Shown here piece after piece: positions 15,851 through 24,643 of a stretch of DNA of 62,801 nt. The notes beneath the pieces were generated by a model. The model was not told the DNA's origin. It did no database searches and was given only the letters and a program-made list of their open reading frames with translations. Source of the DNA: an uncultured Armatimonadota bacterium (GTDB taxonomy: Bacteria; Armatimonadota; Fimbriimonadia; Fimbriimonadales; Fimbriimonadaceae); assembly GCA_903904815.1 (NCBI GenBank), contig CAIVDU010000025.1, positions 1 through 62,801 on the forward strand, in the 5' to 3' direction. A program made the translations under genes and the position numbers. Position 1 is the stretch's first letter. The number at the start of each line of letters is the position of its first letter.

Positions 15851-16117
15851 ATGCGGATTTCAGACAACGAAATTAAAAAGATTCTCGGCAATGAGCCGAC
15901 CATCGTAAAAGCGATCGTCGAAATCGGCGACGCCCACGACAAGAAGCGAGACCAAGATCTGGTTGAGCAGTTGACTGCGGATGTAGTCGCAATGCCGGAC
16001 CGCGAGGATATCGTCGCGGACCTCAAAGCGCGCATTCAGGCAGGGACCTATAACCCGTCGGGTGATGAAATTGCGGACGCAATGATTCGCCGCAGCATCG
16101 CAGACCGGATTCGATAA
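15851..16117 (+). CDS. flgM: Anti-sigma-28 factor, FlgM family
   Basis: 88 aa. The C-terminal half carries the FlgM signature (REDIVADLKARIQAGTYNPSGDEIADAMIRR), the helices that clamp sigma-28 (FliA) until the hook-basal body is finished and FlgM is exported. The N-terminus (MRISDNEIKKIL) is charged and likely disordered, as in other FlgM proteins. ATG at 15851 follows GGAG by seven bases. The gene is a single-gene transcript: riboswitch-like leader ahead, intrinsic terminator behind. With motA and motB about 1 kb away it belongs to the motility locus, and the leader suggests that c-di-GMP influences its level. Confidence 0.88.
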   Translation: MRISDNEIKKILGNEPTIVKAIVEIGDAHDKKRDQDLVEQLTADVVAMPDREDIVADLKARIQAGTYNPSGDEIADAMIRRSIADRIR

Positions 16118-16130
16118 GAAGGCTTTAAAG

Positions 16131-16165
16131 GGACCGAGAGCAGCAAGCTCGGTCCCTGTTTTTTT
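16131..16165 (+). terminator. Rho-independent terminator of flgM
   Basis: GGACCGAG (16131-16138) pairs perfectly with CTCGGTCC (16148-16155) around a nine-base loop, followed by CTG and a run of seven T. It lies 14 bases after the flgM stop. Confidence 0.92.
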
Positions 16166-16404
16166 GCGTCTGAATCTGCCGCCGTTGGCGGTGGAGTGAT
16201 GGGCCGGTCTTTCGCTGCGGTTCGAAGGTCACCGTCTTAAATCAACCGTGCAGGGACGGCTCTCGGCCACGCGTACGAATCCAAGTCGCAGCAAGATCGG
16301 CAAGCTCGTCGGCATGGCATCTACCAAAGCACCTCGTTTGAACGCGGTTGGGGTTCAGAAGCCACCTGCATTTCCGATGCACTATTGAACCTAATGTGCT
16401 CTCG

Positions 16405-16470
16405 AAACCCTCGACGCGTGTCAAGCCACGCTGATCTCAGCGGCGTCGAGCCGCCTCACTCCACATGGTT
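16405..16470 (+). repeat. Twin-hairpin element, single unit (copy A4)
   Basis: CGACGCGTGTCAAGCCACGC (16411-16430) forms a GCGTG/CACGC stem around TCAAGC. GCGGC/GCCGC (16440-16454) forms around GTCGA, followed by CACTCCACATGGTTTGCAAC. TTGAACCTAA lies upstream at 16385, as in copies A1 and A2. Stem bases differ from A1 and A3 but still pair. The 429-base gap 16118-16546 otherwise holds the flgM terminator and nothing I recognise. Confidence 0.7.
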
Positions 16471-16546
16471 TGCAACTTTCGCAAGTAATTGTGCTTGACC
16501 GACAAGAGACAATCCCAGACCCCGCTGTGGATGGGCCGCAGGCCAC

Positions 16547-16834
16547 CTAGGGGTATGCGCCTAGAGATCTGGCTAAGGTTTCCTTCACCACGCCGACGTA
16601 CCAGCAATCGCCTTCGTCGTTGGGGGCTTCGTGCCAGTCGTAGAGGTAACCCATCACGAGGTCACCTTTGGCAAGCTCGAACGACAGGTTATGTCGGGGG
16701 AGCCAGGTGTCGCGAATGACTGGGTAGCAGTCGGAAGGCATCGGAGGCTGCATGAGGGTGTAGTCATCGCTTACGTCAACGACTACGACTCGAGCCAGAT
16801 TGTATTCCCAGAGATTTCCGTAAATTTCGGCCAT
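16547..16834 (-). CDS. Small uncharacterised protein downstream of motAB, 95 aa
   Basis: Starts at ATG 16834 (MAEIYGNLWEYNLARVVVVD), with AAGGAG eight bases upstream; a longer in-frame start at 16852 lacks a comparable site. The protein is acidic and rich in aromatic residues (WYVGVV, YLYDWHEAP, DTWLPRHNLSFELAKGDLV), soluble, and with no signal or membrane helix. It looks like a compact beta-rich domain of unknown type. It lies 83 bp after motB on the same strand, with an inverted repeat in the gap, and could be part of the stator transcript. I do not recognise the family. Confidence 0.65.
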   Translation of the reverse strand: MAEIYGNLWEYNLARVVVVDVSDDYTLMQPPMPSDCYPVIRDTWLPRHNLSFELAKGDLVMGYLYDWHEAPNDEGDCWYVGVVKETLARSLGAYP

Positions 16835-16882
16835 TCGCGTCTCCTTATGCATTCAAAGGACGGGATAGCTGGACGATACGCA

Positions 16883-16908
16883 TCGGGAGATTCGGCCAAT
16901 TCTCCCGA
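16883..16908. other. Inverted repeat between motB and the following small gene
   Basis: TCGGGAGA (16883-16890) and TCTCCCGA (16901-16908) pair perfectly around ten bases. There is no T-run on either side, so it is not a standard terminator; it may be an RNA-stability or attenuation hairpin in the motAB transcript. Confidence 0.45.
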
Positions 16909-16917
16909 CGAAAAGCT

Positions 16918-17808
16918 CTACGATTTCTTAACGGTCGGGAGCGGGGGACGCGGTACGATGTCGAGCGGCTGGCGGAACATGCCGTCGATCTTCGACTTCT
17001 CCTCTGCCTTGGGCATATCGATTTGGGGATCCTTGCCATCGTTGAACGGAAGGAGGATCGATACGCGGCGATTGCTGTAGTGGAAAGGATCGCTTGGCTT
17101 GCGCAGCTGAGTCGCAGCCAAGCCCCGAACTGCGAGGAATTGCTCCTCCTCTACTCCACCGATTGCCAGCGCCCTTTGAAGCGCTAAAGCACGATCCGTG
17201 CTGAGGTCCCAGTTCGTGTACCCTTTGCCCGCGTAAGGCTTGGCATCCGTATGACCTTCGACGATCATCCGCCGGCCCGTATTTCCAAGCACCGCAGCCA
17301 TTCGCTTGATCAATTCCACCGCATCGGGTTTGAGATCTGCTCGACCGCTCTCGAAGAAGACAGCACCCGTACTTTCAAGAAGCTCAACGCGGATGCCTTC
17401 GGGCGTGATGGTGATCTCGACGTTCTTCAAGAGCTCTTTAAGATCAGCACTCTTGGAGAGCTCCTTGGTGAGCTTATCTTTGAGCTTTTTGGCTTCAAGC
17501 TGCTGTTTTTCTTCATGAAGCACCGCGTCACTCGCCTTGCTATTCGAAGAACCCGGTTTTGATGAAGGCACGGATTTGACTGAGAACACCGCTTGAGCCT
17601 TTGGCTGATTCTTCATGAATCCCAACGGATCGTTGAAGTAGCCCTGTATCTTCTGCTTGACGTCGTCAGACAGACCCATGATCCACATAACCATGAAGAA
17701 CGCCCACATGGCGGTGACGAAGTCGGCATAGGCCACCTTCCATGAGCCGCCATGGTGGGCGTGCCCGTGGGCTTTCTTCTTCTTAATGATGATCGGGGTT
17801 TCTGCCAT
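16918..17808 (-). CDS. motB: Flagellar motor stator protein MotB
   Basis: 296 aa. MotB forms the proton-conducting stator with MotA and anchors it to peptidoglycan. A basic His/Lys-rich N-terminus (IIIKKKKAHGHAHHGGSWKV) precedes the single helix YADFVTAMWAFFMVMWIMGL, in which D29 is the conserved ion-binding Asp. After a coiled, Lys/Glu-rich plug region (about 90-130) comes an OmpA-like peptidoglycan-binding domain (FFESGRADLKPDA, IVEGHTDAKPYAGKGYTNWD, STDRALALQRAL, SNRRVSILL). It begins 11 bp after the motA stop, so the two are co-transcribed. Typical family length. Confidence 0.95.
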   Translation of the reverse strand: MAETPIIIKKKKAHGHAHHGGSWKVAYADFVTAMWAFFMVMWIMGLSDDVKQKIQGYFNDPLGFMKNQPKAQAVFSVKSVPSSKPGSSNSKASDAVLHEEKQQLEAKKLKDKLTKELSKSADLKELLKNVEITITPEGIRVELLESTGAVFFESGRADLKPDAVELIKRMAAVLGNTGRRMIVEGHTDAKPYAGKGYTNWDLSTDRALALQRALAIGGVEEEQFLAVRGLAATQLRKPSDPFHYSNRRVSILLPFNDGKDPQIDMPKAEEKSKIDGMFRQPLDIVPRPPLPTVKKS

Positions 17809-17819
17809 AACTTCCGGAC

Positions 17820-18677
17820 CTAGGCGGCCTTATCCTTGACCGACTTCTCCATCTCGGCAAAGCCGGGGCGGACGCTGGGTTCAATGTTTCGGCGAGCAAA
17901 CTCGACACAGGTGATGGGCGATTCGCCTCGGGCGAAGCTGAACAGGGCGTATCGAATGCAGTTCAGATACTGGCCTTCGGATGCGAGCCGAATTCCCATG
18001 GCTCGGCTAAGGGGAGCGAAGATCCCGTAGGCCATCAAGATGCCCATGAACGTACCGACCAGAGCGGCGGCGACCGATTCTCCGATTGCGGCGGCTTCTC
18101 CACCGATCTTGCCCATCGTAACGATAACGCCGAGAACGGCAGCGACGATTCCGAAACCGGGCATCGCGTCGCCGACCGTCTGAATTGCCTGGGCGGGCGC
18201 TCCTGCTTCGGCGTGGCAAATGTCCAGGTCGAGTTCCATCATCTCCGAGAGGTCATGGGGTCCGACCGAGCCGGTGAGAATGACCTTCATCGTGTCGCAG
18301 AAGAAGGAAGTGGCGTGGTGGTTGGCCAAAAACGTGGGGAAGTTTTTGATGATGTCGCTCTTCGCCGGGTCCTCAATATGCTTTTCGAGACCGAGAAGGC
18401 CTTCCTTTCGGGCGACGTTAAAGAGCTGGTACATCATCTTCAACAGCTCGTTGTAACAGGGCTTGGTGTACGGGTCCGGCTTCAAGAGGCCCATGATGGC
18501 CTTGATGGTGGCCTGAAGGTTTTTCATGCCATCTGCAGCAAGGAACGATCCAAAACCGGCGCCACCGAGGATGATGAACTCGTTGATTTGGATCAAGACC
18601 GCGAACTTGCCGTGGTCCATGACATACCCAATCATGATCGAGGCGATCACGATGACGATTCCAATAATGGTGAACAT
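17820..18677 (-). CDS. motA: Flagellar motor stator protein MotA
   Basis: 285 aa, four membrane helices. MotA works with MotB to couple ion flow to rotor torque. The N-terminus MFTIIGIVIVIASIMIGYVMDHG and the GGAGFGSFLAADG helix are followed by the large cytoplasmic loop (VARKEGLLGLEKHIEDP, with the charged residues that contact FliG). Then comes the signature GDAMPGFGIVAAVLGVIVTM, with the conserved stator proline, and the final helix ALVGTFMGILMAYGIFAPL. ATG at 18677 is the natural start. It lies in a divergent arrangement with mutL; the 171-base gap between them holds both promoters but no site I can name. Confidence 0.95.
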   Translation of the reverse strand: MFTIIGIVIVIASIMIGYVMDHGKFAVLIQINEFIILGGAGFGSFLAADGMKNLQATIKAIMGLLKPDPYTKPCYNELLKMMYQLFNVARKEGLLGLEKHIEDPAKSDIIKNFPTFLANHHATSFFCDTMKVILTGSVGPHDLSEMMELDLDICHAEAGAPAQAIQTVGDAMPGFGIVAAVLGVIVTMGKIGGEAAAIGESVAAALVGTFMGILMAYGIFAPLSRAMGIRLASEGQYLNCIRYALFSFARGESPITCVEFARRNIEPSVRPGFAEMEKSVKDKAA

Positions 18678-18848
18678 AGACGGTTAATGGGCCCTGGCGT
18701 CCACGGCGACGCGAAGAACTTCCCAGTTGAATCATTGGCTTTCTACTGTGGTCCTCGTAGGTCACCTCCCGGTTTTTGAGGCACTTTCTCACATAGATTT
18801 ACGGAAGACCGAAAGTACGCGAATCGGAGATACACTGCTAACCAGCAC

Positions 18849-20720
18849 GTGAGTTCACCCCTGGTTTCCCGCATTCACCTACTCGATCCCCACACCGTCA
18901 ACCAGATTGCGGCCGGGGAGGTCGTCGAACGTCCCGCGTCGGTCGTGAAAGAGTTGGTTGAGAACGCCCTCGACGCGGGGGCCACTCGCATCGAAGTGGA
19001 ACTTCGAGATAGTGGTCGAACCCTGATCCGCGTCTCCGATAACGGAATCGGGATGAGCGCGGACGACGCCCAGTCGGCTCTGCAGCGACACGCGACCTCG
19101 AAGATTTCTTCGACTGAGGATTTGCTGGGAGTTCGGACGCTTGGTTTCCGAGGCGAGGCACTCCCCAGTATCGCTTCGGTCTCTCATCTCACCCTCTCGA
19201 CGGCAGTGGCGGACGGTCTTAGGACCGTTTTGCGAGTGGACGGCTCGCAAGTGGCGGAGCCGACGGGAATTGCGGGTCCACAGGGCACGGAAATCAAGGT
19301 TGAAGAACTGTTCTTCAATACTCCCGCCCGCCTCAAGTTCCTCAAGTCGGATACGACCGAGTTAGGTGCATCGCTGGAGGCGGTTTCGAAGTACGCGATC
19401 GGCTACCCGCACGTCGCGTTTACGTTTATCCATAACGGTCAGATGGCGCTCCAGACGAATGGCGATTCGGATGGGCTGGGAGCGGTCGCGGACGTGTGGG
19501 GACGAGACTTGGCTCGCACGATGGCTCGCATCGATTCGGACCTTGCCGGAATGCACATTCGGGGCTACGTGAGTCCGCCTCACGTCACCAAGCCAACCCG
19601 CGCCTACCAGTATCTCTATGTGAACGGACGCCCGGTGAGGACGCGGATGCTCACGGCCTCGATCGACCAAGCATTCCGCGATCTGACCCCGGAGCGGAGG
19701 TATCCCCTGCTCGTCCTTCAGATCGAGATGGACCCGGCCAGGGTTGATGTAAACGTTTCACCCACCAAGAGCGAAGTGAAATTCCAGAGTGAAGGACAGG
19801 CGTTCGACGCGATCCGGATGAGCCTTAAGTCGGCGCTCATGGAGCACGGAATGATGCCAAATGCCGCCGGAATCGCGGCGGCGAACGAAGCTCTTGCTGC
19901 CGCTCAAGGGCTGACTCGGTGGACATCCACGGGGTCGCCCGGAACGACCGATTCAACTGGAAATGGGTTTTATCCTTCGCCGTCGGGACCCAACATCTTC
20001 GAAGCGGCCTTCAACGCCCAGCGTCCGCTTGAAACGCAGGACATTGCGTTCGGGAATCCGAGTGAGGATCCGTTTGCAGCGACGCCAATGCCGGTGTTTG
20101 GACGTCCGTCTTCAGACAGTGCCCTTCCCTTCGTCGCTCTCCTCGATGGTCTTCGGATCATCGGACAGGCGATGAACACGTTCATCGTGGCGGAAACCAA
20201 CCACGGGCTAGTGATCATCGATCAGCACGTCGCCCATGAGCGAATCATCTACGAATATCTTTGTGGACTGAAAGGGCCGACGGCGATTGAGAAGCAGCCG
20301 CTGCTGATCCCCCAGACGCTTCACTTGGACAAGCGAAGCGCGATCCTTCTGCGGGAGCGCATCGACGAGGTCATCAACGTCGGATTCGATCTGGAGCCGT
20401 TTGGTGGAGAGAGCTACGTCGTCCGCGCGGTGCCCGCGGCTATTCGTACGAAGGACCCGATCAAGGTTCTGAAGGATCTGGTGGAGGAACTCGTCGAGGC
20501 GACGGTCAGCCGGAAACTGGTTCCAACCCGCGAGCAGATCTGGATCACGAGTTCCTGCAAGATGGCGGTGAAGGCGGGTGACCCGTTAAGCTTTGCCGAG
20601 ATGGAGAAGTTGGTCACCGACTTGGCTTTGACCGAGAATCCCTACCTTTGCCCTCACGGTCGACCGATCACGATCACGCTTTCCACCGACGCGATTCTCA
20701 AGATGTTCAAGCGAATTTAG
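18849..20720 (+). CDS. mutL: DNA mismatch repair protein MutL (endonuclease type)
   Basis: 623 aa from GTG at 18849. The GHKL ATPase half shows NQIAAGEVVERPASVVKELV, ENALDAGA, SDNGIGM and TLGFRGEALPSIASV. After the transducer domain (VNGRPVRTRML, HPTKSEVKF-like segment with VSPTKSEVKF) a low-complexity linker leads to a dimerisation domain containing DQHVAHERIIYEY. That fits the metal-binding endonuclease motif DQHA(x)2E(x)4E with Val in place of Ala, plus a late SCKMAVKAGD and CPHGRP. These point to a strand-nicking MutL, as in bacteria lacking MutH. mutS is not in the window. The next gene begins six bases after its stop, so the paralogue array may be transcribed from the mutL promoter. Confidence 0.95.
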   Translation: MSSPLVSRIHLLDPHTVNQIAAGEVVERPASVVKELVENALDAGATRIEVELRDSGRTLIRVSDNGIGMSADDAQSALQRHATSKISSTEDLLGVRTLGFRGEALPSIASVSHLTLSTAVADGLRTVLRVDGSQVAEPTGIAGPQGTEIKVEELFFNTPARLKFLKSDTTELGASLEAVSKYAIGYPHVAFTFIHNGQMALQTNGDSDGLGAVADVWGRDLARTMARIDSDLAGMHIRGYVSPPHVTKPTRAYQYLYVNGRPVRTRMLTASIDQAFRDLTPERRYPLLVLQIEMDPARVDVNVSPTKSEVKFQSEGQAFDAIRMSLKSALMEHGMMPNAAGIAAANEALAAAQGLTRWTSTGSPGTTDSTGNGFYPSPSGPNIFEAAFNAQRPLETQDIAFGNPSEDPFAATPMPVFGRPSSDSALPFVALLDGLRIIGQAMNTFIVAETNHGLVIIDQHVAHERIIYEYLCGLKGPTAIEKQPLLIPQTLHLDKRSAILLRERIDEVINVGFDLEPFGGESYVVRAVPAAIRTKDPIKVLKDLVEELVEATVSRKLVPTREQIWITSSCKMAVKAGDPLSFAEMEKLVTDLALTENPYLCPHGRPITITLSTDAILKMFKRI

Positions 20721-20726
20721 AGCGCC

Positions 20727-21623
20727 ATGTCCAACCCAGTCCCTCCCTCCGAATCCTCGTTGACCGAACCCCGCACGGAGAAGTCAGTTAGTGTAAGTGC
20801 TTGGGCGCCACTTCAGAGAGTCCCTGGTCAATCAAACCGGAAAATGCTCCGCGTGTTTGCTTTTTCTTTGGCTGCGTCGATCGTCGCTTCGGGCTGTTTG
20901 TTGGCGGTCATCCAACTCTTAAGATCTCACCAGGTCACGCCAACGGAGGTCAAGCTTGCGATCGCGGGGATGGGCATCAGCTTATCGTTCATGGGTTCAA
21001 AATGGACGCTGAGGTCGCTGCGACGTGAGGTTCAGCTTCCGCCTCCCGATTCTCCCCACTGGAATGCTGCGGTGTGTTTGAGCGTTGACGGGAACATCTA
21101 TGGCCGGTCCGGTGGACGATTGTCGGTGGAGCATGATCTTTTGAAATTCGAGGGGGATCGGTTCTCGTTCCGGCTCTCCCCCGACCAAGCGGTGGTGTCT
21201 GCGATAGATTCAGGTGGGGCGGATATTCGGCTGGCTTCCACCTTGGCGCCGGTTCAGATTTCGATTTGGCCGATCAAGAATGGTCACCCATTCTCTGTTG
21301 AAGTTCCAACCCTAATTGCTCCATGGAAAGATGCGGTTGCATCGTTGGAGTCCAAGACGTTGCTACCTCCCTTGTCGCCGGATCCGAGCGGTAGGTTCGA
21401 TAGGGGGTTTTGGGTGACGTTCGCAATATTCCTGTCCGTTCCGTTTGGGATCATTGCTGGGTGGTCCTTTGCGGATTGGCTGGGGTTACAGGCCGCCGGG
21501 CCCGCATTTGCGATTGCGTGCGTGGCGCTTCCGCTTGGCGTTTGGGTGACTCAGAAGCCGCATCGTGATGCGGCCTTCGACCGAATGCGTACTGCGTCCA
21601 CGCACTTTGAGGTGGAGTCCTAA
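20727..21623 (+). CDS. Paralogue array member 1: four-helix membrane protein of unknown family
   Basis: 298 aa, ATG six bases after the mutL stop. Two N-terminal helices (VFAFSLAASIVASGCLLAV; KLAIAGMGISLSFMG) are followed by a soluble strand-rich domain with the array motif in degenerate form (YGRSGGRLSVEHDLLKFEGD, then RFSFRLSPD). Next come LLPPLSPDPSGRF and two C-terminal helices (WVTFAIFLSVPFGIIAGWSF; FAIACVALPLGVWV), then a short tail. It is the most divergent member: the WNxY box near the N-terminus is only SVSAWAP. No known family is recognised. Its position directly behind mutL may reflect read-through rather than a shared role. Confidence 0.8.
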   Translation: MSNPVPPSESSLTEPRTEKSVSVSAWAPLQRVPGQSNRKMLRVFAFSLAASIVASGCLLAVIQLLRSHQVTPTEVKLAIAGMGISLSFMGSKWTLRSLRREVQLPPPDSPHWNAAVCLSVDGNIYGRSGGRLSVEHDLLKFEGDRFSFRLSPDQAVVSAIDSGGADIRLASTLAPVQISIWPIKNGHPFSVEVPTLIAPWKDAVASLESKTLLPPLSPDPSGRFDRGFWVTFAIFLSVPFGIIAGWSFADWLGLQAAGPAFAIACVALPLGVWVTQKPHRDAAFDRMRTASTHFEVES

Positions 21624-22615
21624 TTCCTGCGGGTCTGCCGAACAAGGACAGTTCTGATTCTGGACGCGTTCGCGTCGCGGAATGGAATCGATTTGATCCA
21701 GGCGGGTTTCAGCTCAAGGCTCGATCCAACGCCGAGACCTGGAAGAGGGCCGAATGGGTTTTCTGGTCTACGGCTTTGGCAACCATTCTCATCGTCTGGA
21801 AGCTACCCGCATATGCGGTTCAACACTTTAGCCCCCAAGGGTCTCCCGCACACGCCGTCGCAGATGCAGCAAGTAGCCTGATGGTTACTTTCGCGTGTGT
21901 GGCGATGGCGTGTTCTGAGGGATTTTATAGACGTCGATTTTGGAAGAATCGAGTCATCCAGTCTGATGAGCCGTTGGCAACTGTTCAACTGAAGGTTGAC
22001 AAAGTGGAATACGGATGTGACACCGGAGTCCTGACCTGGCACGGTCAATTTCTCAATTTCGAGGGTGAACGCACGTGTTTTTGCTTAGCCAAATGCGATA
22101 TCTCCCCGAACCAACTGGGTTCAGACGTGACGCCAGTCCTTTCGCTGCTCCCCTCAAAAGGATCTATCAGTGTCGTCGTCGACTGGATGGGTGGCGACAA
22201 AAAGGGTGAGACCGAGCACCTTAGACGATGGTTCCGGGAAGTTAGAGGAGAACGGGCAGCTTCCCTATTTCCGCCTTTAAAGGTAAACCCAAATGGAGTC
22301 TTTGGGCGTTGGTCTCCGTTCAAACTCATTCTCATTGCGCCGATCGGAATTTTCGCCAATTTGTGGTGGGTGGCATCTCAGGCAGGTGGGATTCGAGTCG
22401 CTTTCTTTGCGGAAGTAGCACTTCTATTCGCCAGCGCGGGCATGATGCTTTACTGGAGCATCGCCTTCTGGCAAAGGGGGCAAGCCTTCCGCCATCTTGC
22501 GGAAATTTGCGACTCGCTGTCTGCTCCCCCAATAGAAGAACATTCCGAGCTCCGAGTGACGCTCTCTACCAGCGTTCAAGAATCCGAAAACTTGGAGAGG
22601 CTGCTAGATGCCTAG
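21623..22615 (+). CDS. Paralogue array member 2, apparently with a non-canonical start codon
   Basis: About 330 aa if read from ATT at 21623. Similarity to the other members begins well upstream of the first ATG/GTG/TTG codon (TTG at 21776): residues RVRVAEWNRFDPGGFQLKAR carry the family WNxY/F box. No ATG, GTG or TTG occurs between the upstream in-frame stop (21608) and 21776. AGGTGGAG lies five bases before ATT 21623, which overlaps the previous stop as TAATT. CTG at 21635 is the other option. The core motif reads EYGCDTGVLT...FLNFEGERTCFCL, followed by LFPPLKVNPNGVFG and two helices. TTG at 21776 would give only 279 aa and lose the box. Confidence 0.75.
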   Translation: MPAGLPNKDSSDSGRVRVAEWNRFDPGGFQLKARSNAETWKRAEWVFWSTALATILIVWKLPAYAVQHFSPQGSPAHAVADAASSLMVTFACVAMACSEGFYRRRFWKNRVIQSDEPLATVQLKVDKVEYGCDTGVLTWHGQFLNFEGERTCFCLAKCDISPNQLGSDVTPVLSLLPSKGSISVVVDWMGGDKKGETEHLRRWFREVRGERAASLFPPLKVNPNGVFGRWSPFKLILIAPIGIFANLWWVASQAGGIRVAFFAEVALLFASAGMMLYWSIAFWQRGQAFRHLAEICDSLSAPPIEEHSELRVTLSTSVQESENLERLLDA

Positions 22616-22666
22616 GCAAAACGCGCGTGTACCCGGAAGCTACGAATCCTCTCTGGGGCTACGCCG

Positions 22667-23683
22667 GTGAATGATCCGCCACCTGAACTGCCGACAAACC
22701 CGGATTTCCGGGTAGCGAAGTGGAACGCCTACACCCCGAGCGGTGATCGGCTGGCAAAGCGTTCAATGGCGATGAAGTGGCGTTGGATTCACGCGGCGAT
22801 CTTTCTGAGTTCACTGCTTGTGTCGGTCAGCATCGGATTCTTGATCGTGACCAACTTCCCGGTCCTTCGACCGTTGTCGGCAGTCATTTGTGGCGGCCTC
22901 ATGGCCGGCATAGCGGTTCCCTTGCTTCTGAGAGTGCGGACACAGGTTCTAGGGCTCCAGTTGGGTGATCCAAGCGAGGAGAGAGTCTTCATCCGGCTTG
23001 AGTTCGACCGATTCGAATACGGGCGAGATCATGGTCGGATCAGCTTTGTCGATGGGTGGCTGTACTTTGAGGGAGAGCGAACATCGTTTTCTTTGGCGCC
23101 TTCTGACGTGGAACTTGCGTGGTATGCACGGTCGCTTCACCACGCGAAGCGCATTGAGTTGAACTTGGGCAATACGATTCCCGGAGCCGTGATTGTGATG
23201 GACGGCATTACGAAAATCGATCCCAGATTGTTTAAGGTCCTTTGCTCTTGGCAGAACAGCTCAGGCCGAGTCGAGGGCGATTCCGTCTTTCCCCCGATGC
23301 AACGGTCTGGGTCCGGCGGTTACAGCCGGATGCAAGACATGCGCACTTCCGTCGGCATCGGGGTAGCCGCTTTAATGGCGCTCCTGGTGGAAGGGGACCA
23401 CCTCTTTGGACGGGATCCGGGGAAACTGACCGGCCCGGTGGCCACGGTTGCCCTACTGGCGGGGTTGGTGCTGCCCGTCCTGTTGCACCGAGCCTACGTG
23501 GCTTTCAAGCGGAATCAAGCGTTCCGCCGCCTGGACTTCATGCGCGACCAGTTTGAGTCTAAGCCGGCCGATCAGATTCCTACTCCTGGATTGGTGGACG
23601 TGCCCGTGGCTGACGTTTCAGGCTTTGGACGAGGCAGCCTTTCAAATCAACCGGTGAACGAAGAGCTCGATCAAAGAACCTAA
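22667..23683 (+). CDS. Paralogue array member 3
   Basis: 338 aa from GTG at 22667. It has the full family layout: RVAKWNAYTPSGDRLAKRS box, helices at about 37-60 and 68-85, core domain with FEYGRDHGRISFVDGWLYFE then GERTSFSLAPSD, the VFPPMQRSGSGGYS link, two further helices (VGIGVAALMALLV; GPVATVALLAGLVLPVLL), and the tail motif AFRRLDFMRDQFES. The 51-base gap after member 2 is one of the larger gaps in the array, yet holds no terminator. An extra C-terminal tail of about 40 polar residues is unique to this copy. Function unknown. Confidence 0.85.
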   Translation: MNDPPPELPTNPDFRVAKWNAYTPSGDRLAKRSMAMKWRWIHAAIFLSSLLVSVSIGFLIVTNFPVLRPLSAVICGGLMAGIAVPLLLRVRTQVLGLQLGDPSEERVFIRLEFDRFEYGRDHGRISFVDGWLYFEGERTSFSLAPSDVELAWYARSLHHAKRIELNLGNTIPGAVIVMDGITKIDPRLFKVLCSWQNSSGRVEGDSVFPPMQRSGSGGYSRMQDMRTSVGIGVAALMALLVEGDHLFGRDPGKLTGPVATVALLAGLVLPVLLHRAYVAFKRNQAFRRLDFMRDQFESKPADQIPTPGLVDVPVADVSGFGRGSLSNQPVNEELDQRT

Positions 23684-23734
23684 GTCCAAGGAGGTTCCGG
23701 TGCCAGATTGCCAAGTGGCATAGAATGAGGTGTC

Positions 23735-24643
23735 GTGGAGATTGAGTCGGACCCCGTTGTTCAGGAGCGCGCTCAGTTAACGCCGGTCGACTCGACGGTG
23801 ACCGCTCCCTCACGGGTGGCAACTTGGAATACCTATAGTGTTGACCGGGTTCTAAGGAATCGGCGATCCACGGCGGCTACTTTAGAACGCGGGCGGTTGT
23901 ACGTCGTGTCCAGCACTGCGTTTTGCGGGGGATTGCTGATTCTCGCCCAATATTCTTGGACCAGCACTGCCTTAGACCAGCTCATTATTCCGCTGACGTT
24001 CGTCGGGTGGATTTCGAGTCTGTACTGGAATCTTGTTCGTGTCCCGTCTCGGTTGATGCAAGATTTGTTTCTTCCTGAGCCAGCGGTCCAGATTACGTTC
24101 TCGGTGAATGGCTGTGAGTACGGGATGGACATTGGACAGTTGTCGGTGGAAGACGGGTGGCTGCTGTTCGAGGGTGAGCGGACAACTTTCTCATTGAGCC
24201 AACGGGATGTCCGGGCGGAGTGGGACGTCAATGGATTCACTCGACTACGACTTCTGAGGCGCGGAGCACGCGTGCGGCTGAAGCTGGAGCCCGTCGATCA
24301 AAAGCGAAGCGCCAAAGCTCACTTGTACACTCGTGTCCTTGACTGGCTGACGACCGATCCTCCGGTCCCCGGAATTAGCTTGCTGCCTCCACTCTCCCCT
24401 GATCCAGATCGCGACAACGGGAGAGCCTTTGCGAAATGGCTGATCGTTCCCGCGATGATCCCCTTTGTCCTGGATATTGCCGGCGAACTCGGGCCAGCGG
24501 CAAGTGGCTGGGCGGGAATCCCGATCATGCTTCTCTGGCTTGTGGTCTTTCCGCTCTTCCTCGCAGGCTGCAGCCGTGTTCATAGAGTGATCGCCTACAA
24601 GCGGCTCTCACGATTGGCGTCAAGGGTGGTGGCAAACGGATGA
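23735..24643 (+). CDS. Paralogue array member 4
   Basis: 302 aa from GTG at 23735. An acidic N-terminal tail precedes the box RVATWNTYSVDRVLRNRRST. Two helices follow (VVSSTAFCGGLLILAQYSW; QLIIPLTFVGWISSLYW), then the core CEYGMDIGQLSVEDGWLLFE and GERTTFSLSQRD. The central domain has an Arg/Lys-rich surface (RLRLLRRGARVRLKLE), then LLPPLSPDPDRDNG and two C-terminal helices. Its stop overlaps the ATG of member 5 (ATGA), implying translational coupling. No enzyme motif or known fold signature is visible. Confidence 0.85.
   Translation: MEIESDPVVQERAQLTPVDSTVTAPSRVATWNTYSVDRVLRNRRSTAATLERGRLYVVSSTAFCGGLLILAQYSWTSTALDQLIIPLTFVGWISSLYWNLVRVPSRLMQDLFLPEPAVQITFSVNGCEYGMDIGQLSVEDGWLLFEGERTTFSLSQRDVRAEWDVNGFTRLRLLRRGARVRLKLEPVDQKRSAKAHLYTRVLDWLTTDPPVPGISLLPPLSPDPDRDNGRAFAKWLIVPAMIPFVLDIAGELGPAASGWAGIPIMLLWLVVFPLFLAGCSRVHRVIAYKRLSRLASRVVANG

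Noticed and set aside
18418-18792. Minus-strand frame of 124 codons overlapping the 5' end of motA
   Set aside because: It is out of frame with motA over most of its length, and the Arg/His-rich translation lacks any family match.
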